From: Firmicutes bacterium UBA1535 | Lineage (GTDB): Bacteria; Bacillota; Clostridia; Tissierellales; Sedimentibacteraceae | Assembly (NCBI GenBank): GCA_002323775.1 | Contig: DCPV01000275.1 | Coordinates: 1-9,725 of the forward strand | DNA: 9,725 nucleotides | Reading direction: 5' to 3' | In this document: one piece after another, positions 1-7,199 of the stretch | Layout: each line of letters starts with the position of its first letter | How positions within the stretch are numbered: the stretch's first letter is position 1 | Notes under the pieces: generated by a model | What the model saw: only the letters and a program-made list of their open reading frames with translations | Database searches by the model: none | Told to the model about the DNA's origin: nothing | Made by a program: the position numbers and the translations under genes

Positions 1-822
1 TGGAAGCATACTTCCTGGAGCGAAGTGTCCTTCTTCGATGTATTTGTTTGCTTGTTCAACTGTTAATGAAGCTAAGTTTTCTTGGTTTGGCTTGTTGAAG
101 TTGATTGCTACTTGCTCAACCTCTGTCAAAATCAACAATACATCTGCGTCCATATCTTCTGCTAATCTTTCTGCTGCTAAGTCTTTATCTATAACTGCTG
201 CAACGCCTTCTAATGAACCATCAGCATGTTCGATAACCGGTATTCCGCCACCGCCACAAGTAACAACTATTGTTGAATCCCATAGCTTTTTAACTGTGTC
301 TAATTCAACTATTTTAATTGGCATAGGTGATGGAACTACTCGTCTCCAACCTCTGCCTGCATCTTCTTTAACTGTATAGCCTTTTTCAGCTTGAAGTCTT
401 TTAGCTTCTTCCTCTGAATAGAAAGGTCCTATTGGTTTAGTTGGGTTTTGGAAGGCTTTATCATTTTTATCAACTACTACCTGTGTTACTAATGAAACTA
501 CAGGGATATTTCTTCCTTGCTCTTTTAATATAAATCTTAGAGCCTGTTGAATGTGATATCCTATATAGCCTTGGCTCATAGCTCCGCACACATCAAATGG
601 CATTGCCGGAGTTACATCCTTAGCTGTTTCTGAAGCTAATAATATTCTTCCAACCTGTGGTCCATTTCCGTGAACTACTGCTATTTCATAACCTTTAGCA
701 CTTATCTGCGCTAATTTTTCGCTTGTTTTTTTAACAACTATCAATTGCGACTCCGCTGTTGATGGAAGTCCTTTATCTTCTAAAGCATTGCCTCCTAAGG
801 CAACTACTACTTTTTGTGTCAT
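1..822 (-). CDS. arcC: Carbamate kinase ArcC (C-terminus cut by window edge)
   Basis: Carbamate kinase, the last step of the arginine deiminase pathway: carbamoyl phosphate plus ADP gives ATP and carbamate, which decays to CO2 and ammonia. It is a cytosolic enzyme of the amino acid kinase fold. The 274 visible residues begin MTQKVVVALGGNAL with the nucleotide-site glycine motif GGNA at 10-13. They continue with HGNGPQVG at 51-58, RRVVPSP at 160-166, CGGGGIPV at 189-196 and an LTEVEQVAINFNKPNQ segment at 232-247, all typical of the family. Family members are about 310 residues, so roughly 35-40 C-terminal residues lie beyond base 1. The ATG at 820-822 is preceded by a good ribosome site (GGAGA, 8 nt spacing). 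It is the third gene after arcA and the ornithine carbamoyltransferase, separated from the latter by 231 bp holding several inverted repeats, so its expression may be partly uncoupled. The call is secure; co-transcription is inferred. Confidence 0.96.
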   Translation of the reverse strand, partial: MTQKVVVALGGNALEDKGLPSTAESQLIVVKKTSEKLAQISAKGYEIAVVHGNGPQVGRILLASETAKDVTPAMPFDVCGAMSQGYIGYHIQQALRFILKEQGRNIPVVSLVTQVVVDKNDKAFQNPTKPIGPFYSEEEAKRLQAEKGYTVKEDAGRGWRRVVPSPMPIKIVELDTVKKLWDSTIVVTCGGGGIPVIEHADGSLEGVAAVIDKDLAAERLAEDMDADVLLILTEVEQVAINFNKPNQENLASLTVEQANKYIEEGHFAPGSMLP

Positions 823-1053
823 ATAAAATTTCTCCTTTTTTATTTAATCTTAAATTTAAGCTTTAAACCAAACAAGGAAATAGACATAATAAATATCTAT
901 TTCCAAGTTTTCTATTGTTTTTAACTTTTAAACTTATCTCAATTAAGCACGCTCTAAAAATTGAGCCGAAATATAGTTTTAACTATTTTAAAACACTTGG
1001 AATTATAAATTTCTGCAAATATTTTTAGTTATGCTTTAATTATTTCGTTATTA
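823..1053 (-). promoter_or_regulatory. arcB-arcC intercistronic region with several inverted repeats
   Basis: This 231-bp gap carries a series of short perfect inverted repeats: a 12-bp palindrome CTTAAATTTAAG (849-860), GGAAATAGA/TCTATTTCC with an 11-nt loop (876-884 and 896-904), CTCAATT/AATTGAG with a 14-nt loop (938-944 and 959-965) and ATAGTT/AACTAT (973-986). None is followed on the minus strand by a clean U tract, so I do not call a terminator. They could be transcript-stabilising or processing hairpins, or a weak attenuator that lowers arcC relative to arcB. I see no convincing promoter. AT-rich DNA produces such repeats by chance fairly easily, so the function is only inferred. Confidence 0.35.
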
Positions 1054-2046
1054 TTACAAAGTTGCAACCATTACAGCCTTGATTGTGTGCATTCTGTTTT
1101 CTGCCTCATCAAACACTACTGAATGTCTGCTTCTAAATACTTCATCAGTTACTTCTCTCATATCTATTCCCTTATCCATAAACTCTTTTGCCATTTTTGT
1201 TTCAAAGTCATGGAAAGCTGGTAAGCAGTGTAGGAATTTAACATCATCATTTCCTGTAGCTTTTAATAAATCCATAGTTACTTTAAAAGGAGTCAACAAT
1301 TTAACTCTTTCAGGTATTTGTGCTTCTTCTCCCATTGATGCCCAAACGTCAGTGTATATAACATCTGCGCCTTTTACTGATTCAATGCTATCTGAAATTT
1401 CTATAACAGCTCCTGTTCCCTTAGCTACTTCATTTACTCTTTTTAGAACATCTTTGTTTAGTTCTTCTTCCATAGATTTTGGTCCAAATGCTACAAAGTG
1501 CATTCCCATCTTAGCACAACCATACATCCAAGCATATGACATATTGTTTCTGATGTCTCCTGCAAATACAACTTTAACCTTGTTTAAAGGCTTAGCAACA
1601 TGTTCTTCTATAGTAAGCATATCAGCTAATATTTGTGTTGGGTGGTCAATGTCTGTTAGACCGTTCCATACTGGAACTCCTGAGTGTTTAGCTAAGTTCT
1701 CAACAACTTCTTGGCTATATCCTCTATACTCAATACCATCATAGAATCTTCCAAGTACCTTTGCAGTATCTTCTAAAGACTCTTTTTTACCCATTTGTGA
1801 GCTGTTTGAATCCAAGAATGTTACGTGAGCACCTTCTTCTAAAGCACCAACCTCAAAAGCACATCTTGTTCTTGTAGATGTCTTTTCAAATAACAATACT
1901 ATGTTTTTTCCTTTTAATAAATAATTAGATATACCAGCTCTTTTCTTAGACTTTAAATCATGAGCCAAATCTAACATATATCTAATTTCTAATGGAGAAA
2001 AATCCATTAATGTTAAAAAACTTCTTCCTTTTAAATTAACTGCCAT
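1054..2046 (-). CDS. arcB: Ornithine carbamoyltransferase, catabolic (ArcB/ArgF)
   Basis: Ornithine carbamoyltransferase, here probably run in the catabolic direction: citrulline plus phosphate gives ornithine and carbamoyl phosphate. The 330 residues match the usual length. The carbamoyl phosphate loop is STRT at 57-60 followed by R61; HPTQ is at 135-138, the ornithine-side motif DVWASMGE at 233-240 and the catalytic-cysteine motif HCLP at 273-276. The ATG at 2044-2046 sits 7 nt from a near-perfect AGGAGGA, the strongest ribosome site in the window. It lies 109 bp after arcA on the same strand with no clear terminator or promoter between them, so an arcA-arcB transcript is likely. The anabolic (argF) and catabolic (arcB) enzymes are hard to separate by sequence alone. 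The direction is inferred from the arcA and arcC neighbours, and a dual role is possible if the genome has no second copy. Confidence 0.96.
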   Translation of the reverse strand: MAVNLKGRSFLTLMDFSPLEIRYMLDLAHDLKSKKRAGISNYLLKGKNIVLLFEKTSTRTRCAFEVGALEEGAHVTFLDSNSSQMGKKESLEDTAKVLGRFYDGIEYRGYSQEVVENLAKHSGVPVWNGLTDIDHPTQILADMLTIEEHVAKPLNKVKVVFAGDIRNNMSYAWMYGCAKMGMHFVAFGPKSMEEELNKDVLKRVNEVAKGTGAVIEISDSIESVKGADVIYTDVWASMGEEAQIPERVKLLTPFKVTMDLLKATGNDDVKFLHCLPAFHDFETKMAKEFMDKGIDMREVTDEVFRSRHSVVFDEAENRMHTIKAVMVATL

Positions 2047-2155
2047 TTTAATATCCTCCTAATTTTTGTTTTACTTATTCCCGTACAATTTTTGAATTAA
2101 ATGGGAAATTCGTATTAATAGCTGTTAAAATTACTATTTATTAAATATAATTTTT

Positions 2156-3373
2156 TTATTCAACTTCTCTAACGAACGGCATACTCATACATCTTGGGCC
2201 GCCTCGTCCTCTTGATAGTTCAGCACTAGGCATAGTATTTATCTTAATGCCATTTTCTTCAAGAACTCTGTTTGAGACATAATTTCTCTCATAGACTATA
2301 ACATTGCCCGGAGATATCGTAAGTGTGTTTGAACCATCGTTCCACTGCTCACGAGCCGCATCTATTTGATTGCCTCCGCCGCAGGAAATCAAGGTTATTT
2401 TGTCTAAGTTCAAATGTCTTTTTAATATTTCGTCTATTGTGTTGTGTTCTTCTTTTATAGACAGATTTACTCCGTCATCCTTAGTAAGTGTAAAGACATT
2501 CATATCTTTCTTAATATTAGGATGTATTGTAAATTTATCATAATCTACCATCGTAAATACGGTATCAAGGTGCATGAAAGCCCTTACTTTTGGTATATCA
2601 ATCGCCAAAATTTTCTTAAAGCTCTCTTTTCCTAAAATATTCTGAGCATATTTTTCTATAGCACTTGCATGAGTTCTTTGAGATATACCAATCGCAATAG
2701 TCTCTTTGTCAAGGATTAATATGTCCCCACCCTCAACTGAATAATTCTCATTCCGGTCATACCAGATTGGAACATCAGAATATTCAGGATGATACTTAAA
2801 TATATACTTGCCAAATATTGATTCTCTATTGCGTGTAACTGTGTGCATCTTATGTACAGATACTCCTGAACCTACAGTAGAAAATGGGTCTCTTGTAAAA
2901 TAAAGGTTTGGCAACGGGTCTACTAAAAACGGGTAATCGCTTTCTAAGTAATCTATTAAATTTCTTTTTTCATAGTTTTTTATCTCAGAAACTCTGATTC
3001 CAGCCATCATTTTACTAATCATGTCCTTAGTGCTAAATGATTTATAGAAATCCTTTAAAATTTCTGTTTTTCTTGATTCTCTAATCCCTGCCTCAACAAT
3101 AAACTGATTGATAAATTCCTCTTTGACATCTTCATCGTGTAAAGCCTGTGCAGCTAAGTCTAAGAGATAGACAACCTCTGTACCATTTTGCTTAAAAAGC
3201 TGTGCAAATGCGTCATGCTCCTCCTGCGCAACCTTTAAAAATGGTATGTCATCAAACAATAATCTTTCGAGATATTCTGGCATTAAATTTTCTAGTTCAT
3301 ATCCCGGCCTGTGCAATAAAACTTTTTTTAACTTGCCAATTTCAGAATAAACTTGAATAGCACTTTTTTTCAT
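2156..3373 (-). CDS. arcA: Arginine deiminase
   Basis: Arginine deiminase hydrolyses L-arginine to L-citrulline and ammonia, the first step of the ATP-yielding ADI pathway and a source of acid tolerance. The 405-residue cytosolic protein has the normal family length. Visible family motifs are the N-terminal KVLLHRPG segment (17-24), FTRDPF at 159-164 (substrate-binding Asp162 region), EGGD at 214-217 with catalytic Glu214, [10 protein letters not shown] at 268-277 with catalytic His268 and Asp270, and the C-terminal [11 protein letters not shown] with nucleophile Cys395. All key residues are intact. The ATG at 3371-3373 is the only good in-frame start; the GGAAGG ribosome site is rather far upstream (about 13 nt), with a GGGA closer to the ATG. 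The gene heads arcA-arcB-arcC and follows a long, repeat-rich leader that probably controls it. Identification is certain; regulation is not known from sequence. Confidence 0.98.
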   Translation of the reverse strand: MKKSAIQVYSEIGKLKKVLLHRPGYELENLMPEYLERLLFDDIPFLKVAQEEHDAFAQLFKQNGTEVVYLLDLAAQALHDEDVKEEFINQFIVEAGIRESRKTEILKDFYKSFSTKDMISKMMAGIRVSEIKNYEKRNLIDYLESDYPFLVDPLPNLYFTRDPFSTVGSGVSVHKMHTVTRNRESIFGKYIFKYHPEYSDVPIWYDRNENYSVEGGDILILDKETIAIGISQRTHASAIEKYAQNILGKESFKKILAIDIPKVRAFMHLDTVFTMVDYDKFTIHPNIKKDMNVFTLTKDDGVNLSIKEEHNTIDEILKRHLNLDKITLISCGGGNQIDAAREQWNDGSNTLTISPGNVIVYERNYVSNRVLEENGIKINTMPSAELSRGRGGPRCMSMPFVREVE

Positions 3374-3401
3374 ATTATCCCACGTTCCTTCCCTTCAAGG
3401 C

Positions 3402-3425
3402 TGCGAAAAATCAAAGTTTTTCACA
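3402..3425 (-). promoter_or_regulatory. Hairpin just upstream of the arcA ribosome site
   Basis: On the minus strand TGTGAAAAA and TTTTTCGCA flank a 6-nt loop, giving a 9-bp stem that contains one U-G pair. It ends about 12 nt before the GGAAGG that probably serves as the arcA ribosome site. No U tract follows, so it is not a terminator. It could protect the mRNA 5' region, affect translation, or be a DNA operator for a dimeric regulator. The structure is read directly from the sequence; its role is inference. Confidence 0.4.
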
Positions 3426-3458
3426 ACGAGTAGATTTTTATTACTATTAATTATTACT

Positions 3459-3477
3459 AAGCTTATGTAATAAGCTT
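3459..3477 (-). promoter_or_regulatory. 19-bp perfect dyad in the arcA leader (AAGCTTA-N5-TAAGCTT)
   Basis: AAGCTTA at 3459-3465 and its exact complement TAAGCTT at 3471-3477 are separated by TGTAA. The right arm is also the start of the 18-bp repeat array, so the dyad joins the array end-on. With 7-bp arms and a short centre it has the size of a site for a dimeric transcription factor, and as RNA it could form a hairpin with a 5-nt loop. I could not match it to ARG-box (ArgR/AhrC) or Crp/Fnr consensus sequences. Confidence 0.35.
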
Positions 3478-3577
3478 TGAGTACATAATACGCTTTGCGT
3501 GCATATATATTTTCAGTATAAAGCATATTTTGCATACATAATATTATTTGCATGCCTAACATGCTTTATACACGTTA
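3471..3577. repeat. Degenerate 18-bp tandem array of small palindromes upstream of arcA
   Basis: Read on the plus strand, six consecutive units of 18, 17, 18, 18, 18 and 18 bp start at 3471, 3489, 3506, 3524, 3542 and 3560. My consensus is TATGCTTTGCATACATAA. Matches by eye are 15/18, 14/17, 10/18, 15/18, 14/18 and 12/18. The core TATGC-TTT-GCATA is itself a palindrome with 5-bp arms, so the array looks like repeated operator-like dyads at a near-constant step. Unit boundary dyads such as GCATG-CCTAA-CATGC (3550-3564) are also present. It lies between the candidate arcA promoter and the arcA start, so it would be in the 5' leader. It could be a multi-site regulator platform, a structured leader RNA or a decayed minisatellite. 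Confidence 0.5.
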
Positions 3578-3589
3578 TACCTATTTAAG

Positions 3590-3616
3590 ATTATCACTTT
3601 AAAGATATATTGTCAA
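3590..3616 (-). promoter_or_regulatory. Candidate sigma-A promoter for arcA
   Basis: On the minus strand a perfect TTGACA -35 (3611-3616) is followed after 15 nt by GATAAT (3590-3595). The spacer is shorter than the ideal 17. Transcription from here would start near 3582 and give a leader of about 210 nt that contains the 18-bp array and both hairpins. A promoter closer to arcA inside the AT-rich leader cannot be excluded. Confidence 0.45.
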
Positions 3617-3647
3617 TATTTTTTATAAATATTCCAATAATGTATAT

Positions 3648-4631
3648 TTATTCATTGCTGCTTGTTTCTTCTTCCTCAAGTACACCGTACATCTTATACA
3701 TTAATTTAACAACTTCTTCCTTGTTTAGAGCATAAAATGATAAGCCAGTTTCACGCTTAATTTTCTGATCTTCGTTTCCCGGAAGTGTTTCTGTGCTTAA
3801 ATTTTCCATTGAAAAGCCTATTGAATCAGATGCTAAGGCAATCAACTCTGACGTAGAAAAATTTGTTTTTATATAAGGATAAACTTCGTTTATGAAATTT
3901 GGAAGCTTTAAGCTAATAAGCTTTTTAATCACTTCTTTTACAAATCTTTGCTGTGCTTTAGTTCTTCCTATATCTCCATCAGGATATCCCTCATAACCAG
4001 GGTCTCCTTTTCTAAATCTTAAAAATCCAAGAGATGTCTTTCCATCAAGTAATATTCCATTTCCTTTTGGTATATCTACACGCAAAGGAGGATTATCATA
4101 TGGATCAGTGTATTTCATACGGAAAGGTATATCCATTTCTACCCCGCCTAAGACATCTATCCCTTTAATTACAGCCTCATAGTCTACTGTTACATATCTA
4201 TGAATTGGTATGCCCATTACTTTCTGAACAGCATCTATTAAACCGCCTATTTCCTCGCTCTGATATACAGCATTAATCTTCAATCCTCCGGCTTTATAAC
4301 CCGGTCTCTCATATAGAGTATCTCTTGGCACAGAGAATATATTTGCCTCTTTAGTTTTTCTATCAAAGCTTGCAACCATTATTGTATCTGTTCTAACATG
4401 CTCTAATCCTACAATTAAAACATTTATTCTTTTACTATTTTTTACCGCATTTTCAAATGGTGTAGCATTAGGATCATTATTTGAATCATCATCCTCGTCG
4501 CCAAAGCCACTCGAAATGTCGTTTATGTTATCTAACGGATTAAAAATTCTTAAATATGAATAAAATCCAACCATCACCAGCAATATTGAAATAAAAAATG
4601 TTATGAAAAACACTTTAAAAAAACGTCCCAC
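3648..4631 (-). CDS. LytR-CpsA-Psr (LCP) family glycopolymer transferase, copy 1
   Basis: LCP phosphotransferases move teichoic acid-, capsule- or other glycan-phosphate from an undecaprenyl carrier to peptidoglycan at the outer face of the membrane. The 327 residues show one N-terminal membrane anchor (about 5-27), an acidic linker (about 35-55) and the LCP domain (about 68-240). Conserved features are RTDT at 80-83, PRDT at 102-105, KIN at 118-120, GGVEMDIPF at 162-170, the LRFR arginines R205/R207, and GDIGR at 219-223 followed by QQ. These include the Arg/Asp residues that bind the pyrophosphate and metal. Translation starts at GTG (4629-4631), supported by AAAGGTGG 8 nt upstream and by homology with copy 2, which has ATG at the same place. 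By eye it is about three-quarters identical to copy 2 in the core. It has its own promoter and is the last of the three copies. The acceptor glycan is unknown. Confidence 0.93.
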   Translation of the reverse strand: MGRFFKVFFITFFISILLVMVGFYSYLRIFNPLDNINDISSGFGDEDDDSNNDPNATPFENAVKNSKRINVLIVGLEHVRTDTIMVASFDRKTKEANIFSVPRDTLYERPGYKAGGLKINAVYQSEEIGGLIDAVQKVMGIPIHRYVTVDYEAVIKGIDVLGGVEMDIPFRMKYTDPYDNPPLRVDIPKGNGILLDGKTSLGFLRFRKGDPGYEGYPDGDIGRTKAQQRFVKEVIKKLISLKLPNFINEVYPYIKTNFSTSELIALASDSIGFSMENLSTETLPGNEDQKIKRETGLSFYALNKEEVVKLMYKMYGVLEEEETSSNE

Positions 4632-4936
4632 TTATAAGTCCACCTTTCTGTTCTAAACCCTAAATTGTCATTTTAAATTTCTATGTCTATGCACTTATCC
4701 TCATATATTAATATAAACCTTATACCTTAATATAAACTTTATGTATTAATTTTATCAAATAAAAAGCACTTAAGATTATAACACTATTTACGTTAATTTT
4801 CAACAAATTATTTTTATTTTCTACAAACTTATCTAAAGTTATAATCACATGTTACATATAAATATCCAAACTGTGAATTTGCTGAAAACTCTAAATGTCT
4901 ATAATAATTTTTATAAAGCTAAATTTTTAATACTAG
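4632..4936 (-). promoter_or_regulatory. 305-bp gap: leader and promoter of LCP copy 1, plus unexplained AT-rich spacer
   Basis: The half nearest copy 1 (4632-4803) aligns with the region upstream of copy 2: the same AAGGTGGACTTATAA ribosome-site block, the same AAGTTTATA and ATAAGTG segments and the same promoter block. A 19-bp step duplication inside it repeats TTAATATAAAC at 4708-4718 and 4727-4737 (plus strand), which accounts for most of the extra length over the copy 2 leader. The remaining 133 bp (4804-4936), downstream of the copy 2 stop, hold no convincing gene, terminator or promoter that I can see. Confidence 0.5.
4775..4803 (-). promoter_or_regulatory. Sigma-A promoter of LCP copy 1
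   Basis: TTGAAA (4798-4803) and TATAAT (4775-4780) are separated by exactly 17 nt, and the -10 is extended by TG one base upstream (TGTTATAAT). This is the best promoter in the window by consensus. Initiation near 4768 gives a leader of about 137 nt. The same block, slightly degraded, precedes LCP copy 2. Confidence 0.75.
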
Positions 4937-5911
4937 CTATTCAGATGCACCTTGAGTGCTTTCTTCTTCAATTAATCCGTACATTGTGTATATTAATTTT
5001 ACAATTTCTTCATTTTCAGGTACATAGAATGACAAATCACCTATATATTTCCCAGTTCCCGGAAGTACATCTGCTTTTAAATTTTCCGTTGAAAAGCCTA
5101 TCAACTCAGATGCTAAAGCAAGTAATTGTGTTGTAGAAAAATTTGTTTTCACATAAGGATAAACTGAGTTTATGAAATTTGGCAATTTTAAGCTAAGAAG
5201 CTTTTTCACAGCTTCCTTAACAAATATTTGCTGTGCCTCAATTCTTCCTATATCTCCGTTAGGATAGTTTGCATATCCTAAATCTCCTTTTCTAAATCTC
5301 AAAAACTTAAGTGAAGTTTTTCCATCAAGCAATCTTCTTCCCTTTGGTATATCTATAATCAGAGGAGGATTATCAGATGGATCAGTATATTTCATATGAA
5401 ATGGTACATCTACCTCAACCCCGCCTAAAACATCTATTCCCTCAATTACAGCGTTATAATCTACTGTTACATATTTATCAATACGTATATTCAATATTTT
5501 TTGAACAGCATCTATCAAACCATCTATATTTTCATCCTGATATATCGCATTTATTTTTAATCCGTTAGACTTATAGCCTGGTCGCTCATATAGAGTATCT
5601 CTTGGAATAGAGATTATATTTGCAATTTTATTTTTTCTATCATAACTTGCTACCATTATTGTATCCGTTCTGACATGTTCCAATCCAACTACTAAAACAT
5701 TAATTCTATTACTATTTTTTACTGCATTTTCAAATGGTGTAGCAGTAGAATCGCCTGTATTATCATCGCCATAATATTCTATATCTATACCATCAATAGG
5801 TCCTATATCATCCAAAGGATTGAACACCTTCAAATATGAATAAAATCCTACCATAACTAATAATATTGTGATAAAAAATGTTATAAGAAACACTTTTAAA
5901 AAATGCCCCAT
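4937..5911 (-). CDS. LytR-CpsA-Psr (LCP) family glycopolymer transferase, copy 2
   Basis: Second LCP paralogue, 324 residues. It has the same architecture as copy 1: membrane helix (about 5-27), an acidic linker that is the most divergent part (about 35-58), then the LCP domain. Signature residues are RTDT at 81-84, PRDT at 103-106, KIN at 119-121, GGVEVDVPF at 163-171, LRFR at 204-207 and GDIGR at 219-223, all intact, so it should be active. The ATG at 5909-5911 has AAAGGTGG 8 nt upstream, and the region around the start is nearly identical to that of copy 1. The C-terminus again ends in a short acidic tail (EEESTQGASE). The stop is TAG, unlike TAA in its neighbours. Retention of the catalytic residues in both copies argues for functional redundancy or for different glycan substrates rather than decay. 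Confidence 0.93.
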   Translation of the reverse strand: MGHFLKVFLITFFITILLVMVGFYSYLKVFNPLDDIGPIDGIDIEYYGDDNTGDSTATPFENAVKNSNRINVLVVGLEHVRTDTIMVASYDRKNKIANIISIPRDTLYERPGYKSNGLKINAIYQDENIDGLIDAVQKILNIRIDKYVTVDYNAVIEGIDVLGGVEVDVPFHMKYTDPSDNPPLIIDIPKGRRLLDGKTSLKFLRFRKGDLGYANYPNGDIGRIEAQQIFVKEAVKKLLSLKLPNFINSVYPYVKTNFSTTQLLALASELIGFSTENLKADVLPGTGKYIGDLSFYVPENEEIVKLIYTMYGLIEEESTQGASE

Positions 5912-6038
5912 TTATAAGTCCACCTTTCTGATTTAAGCACTATACCTAAATCTTAAATTTCACTTAAATGCTTATACACTTATTTTCATATTAATGTATA
6001 AACTTTAAATATTATTTTAATCAATGAAAGCAAATAAA

Positions 6039-6067
6039 ATTATGACAATATTTATGTTAATTTTTAC
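6039..6067 (-). promoter_or_regulatory. Candidate promoter of LCP copy 2, overlapping the stop codon of copy 3
   Basis: The block homologous to the copy 1 promoter gives GTAAAA (6062-6067), a 17-nt spacer and CATAAT (6039-6044) with an extended TG. Both hexamers are weaker than in copy 1. The -35 hexamer includes the TAA stop of LCP copy 3 (6064-6066), so the duplicated promoter abuts the upstream gene with no spare spacer. The implied leader is about 121 nt. Transcription read-through from copy 3 is also possible. Confidence 0.5.
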
Positions 6068-7062
6068 TCATTTCCTTTAGTCTTGCTATTTTCCAGTTCT
6101 ATAGATCTGTCATAAAGCGTCTGTTCTTCTTCAACTTCATATAAAGTATAAAGATACTGTTTGATTCCAGCTTCGTTTGGAATTACATAGCTTAAATTAT
6201 CAATCGTTTTTGTGTAGTTATCAATTAAATCTGACTCTACATTATCCATTGAAAAACCAATTAAATTAGTTGCCATGCTTAAAATTTCTGTTAATGTAAA
6301 ATTGGTATCTATGTACTTAAAGGCTTCGTTTATAACACTGGGAAGCTTAGGACTTAAAGCTTTCTTTGCAGCTGCACGCATAAATGCCTGCTGTGTTTTA
6401 ATTCTGCCTAAATCTCCATCAGGATAGCCAGTTTTATCGTTGTTTTGCCTAAATCTTAAAAGCTTTAGGGCAGTTTCACCGTTCAGGCTTTGAAGTCCGG
6501 CACTTATATTTATTTCCAATGGTGGATTGTCATGCGGGTCATTGTATCTCATGTTCATAGGAACGTCAAATTCAACTCCACCTATTATATCAACGATTTT
6601 AACAACAGCTTCATAATCTACACAGATATATTTATGTATGGGTATCATCGTGATTTTTTCGACCGCAAGCTTCAATCCCTCTATACCCTCTGATTGATAT
6701 ATGGCATTGATTTTTTTCTGTTGTTTGCCTTCATAGCCATCTCTTGCATAATACGTATCTCTTGGTATAGATAATATATTTGCTTTTTTTTGTTCCTTGT
6801 CATAGCTGAGAAGCATTATAGTATCTGTTCTCACATGCTCCTTGCCTACAAGTAATATATTTATTCTTGAACTGTTTTTTATTGCTTTTTCAAGTGGACT
6901 TAAATTTTTATCTTCACTTGCTTTGACAGCATTGACCATTTCTCCGAATGAAGGAAATATAACAGCATCCCTATTGAGTACCAAATATCCAACCATGGTT
7001 ATAATTCCGATAAAAGTAAATAGTAATATTGTTGTAAGGTATATTTTAAAAAAATGTTTCAT
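6064..7062 (-). CDS. LytR-CpsA-Psr (LCP) family glycopolymer transferase, copy 3 (diverged)
   Basis: Third and most diverged LCP paralogue, first in transcription order. From the ATG at 7062 it is 332 residues: membrane helix (about 8-30), a shorter less acidic linker, then the LCP domain. Motifs are RTDT (78-81), PRDT (100-103), KIN (117-119), GGVEFDVP (161-168), LRFR (202-205) and GDLGR (216-220), all intact. An upstream in-frame ATG at 7081-7083 would add seven residues (MKENDLK). I prefer 7062 because MKHFFK then aligns with MGRFFK and MGHFLK of the other copies, and the degenerate AAAGAG upstream sits where their AAAGGTGG is. Neither start has a strong ribosome site. The C-terminal tail (from about 312) is longer than in copies 1 and 2. 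It is divergent from the cold-shock gene. Confidence 0.91.
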   Translation of the reverse strand: MKHFFKIYLTTILLFTFIGIITMVGYLVLNRDAVIFPSFGEMVNAVKASEDKNLSPLEKAIKNSSRINILLVGKEHVRTDTIMLLSYDKEQKKANILSIPRDTYYARDGYEGKQQKKINAIYQSEGIEGLKLAVEKITMIPIHKYICVDYEAVVKIVDIIGGVEFDVPMNMRYNDPHDNPPLEINISAGLQSLNGETALKLLRFRQNNDKTGYPDGDLGRIKTQQAFMRAAAKKALSPKLPSVINEAFKYIDTNFTLTEILSMATNLIGFSMDNVESDLIDNYTKTIDNLSYVIPNEAGIKQYLYTLYEVEEEQTLYDRSIELENSKTKGNE

Positions 7063-7110
7063 TTTTAAATCATTCTCTTTCATTAAATTTATTAGTAGTA
7101 TCTATAAGTG

Positions 7111-7158
7111 TTGTTTTATCAAGGTTTTAGTGCATAAAACAATATCAAAATTATTGTT
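7111..7158 (-). promoter_or_regulatory. Two mutually exclusive stem-loops in the leader of LCP copy 3
   Basis: In transcript order, AACAATA (7158-7152) can pair with TATTGTT (7144-7138) around a 7-nt loop. TTGTTTTAT (7142-7134) can pair with ATAAAACAA (7119-7111) around a 14-nt loop. The two stems share bases 7138-7142, so only one can form. No U tract follows the second stem, so this is not a classical attenuator. The structures are seen directly; a switching role is speculative because the stems are AT-rich. Confidence 0.3.
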
Positions 7159-7199
7159 ACTTCTATATAGTTATGTAAGCTACTTTTAGGCACAAAGAT

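Noticed and set aside
38..379. Plus-strand open frame of 113 codons at the left edge.
   Set aside because: It is antisense to carbamate kinase, which is recognisable codon by codon on the other strand.
1079..1744. A long plus-strand open frame of 221 codons antisense to the ornithine carbamoyltransferase gene.
   Set aside because: The minus-strand frame encodes a full set of transcarbamylase motifs. The plus-strand product resembles no family I know, has no ribosome site and is an expected mirror of a conserved gene.
2077..2113. GAATT...AATTC dyad in the arcA-arcB gap considered as an ArgR/AhrC ARG box.
   Set aside because: The half-sites are 8 bp apart, whereas the ARG box consensus has 4 bp between the GAAT and ATTC arms, so it does not fit.
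3402..3425. TGTGA...TCGCA considered as a Crp/Fnr (ArcR-type) operator for arcA.
   Set aside because: The half-sites are 14 bp apart instead of the 6 bp expected, so the element fits an RNA hairpin better.
3471..3577. The arcA upstream repeats considered as a CRISPR array.
   Set aside because: Units are only about 18 bp, are contiguous with no unique spacers, and have no cas genes nearby.
4804..4936. Spacer downstream of LCP copy 2 examined for a small gene, terminator or small RNA.
   Set aside because: The only open frame is antisense and extends into the LCP gene. No G-C stem with a U tract is present, and the promoter-like hexamers lack proper spacing.
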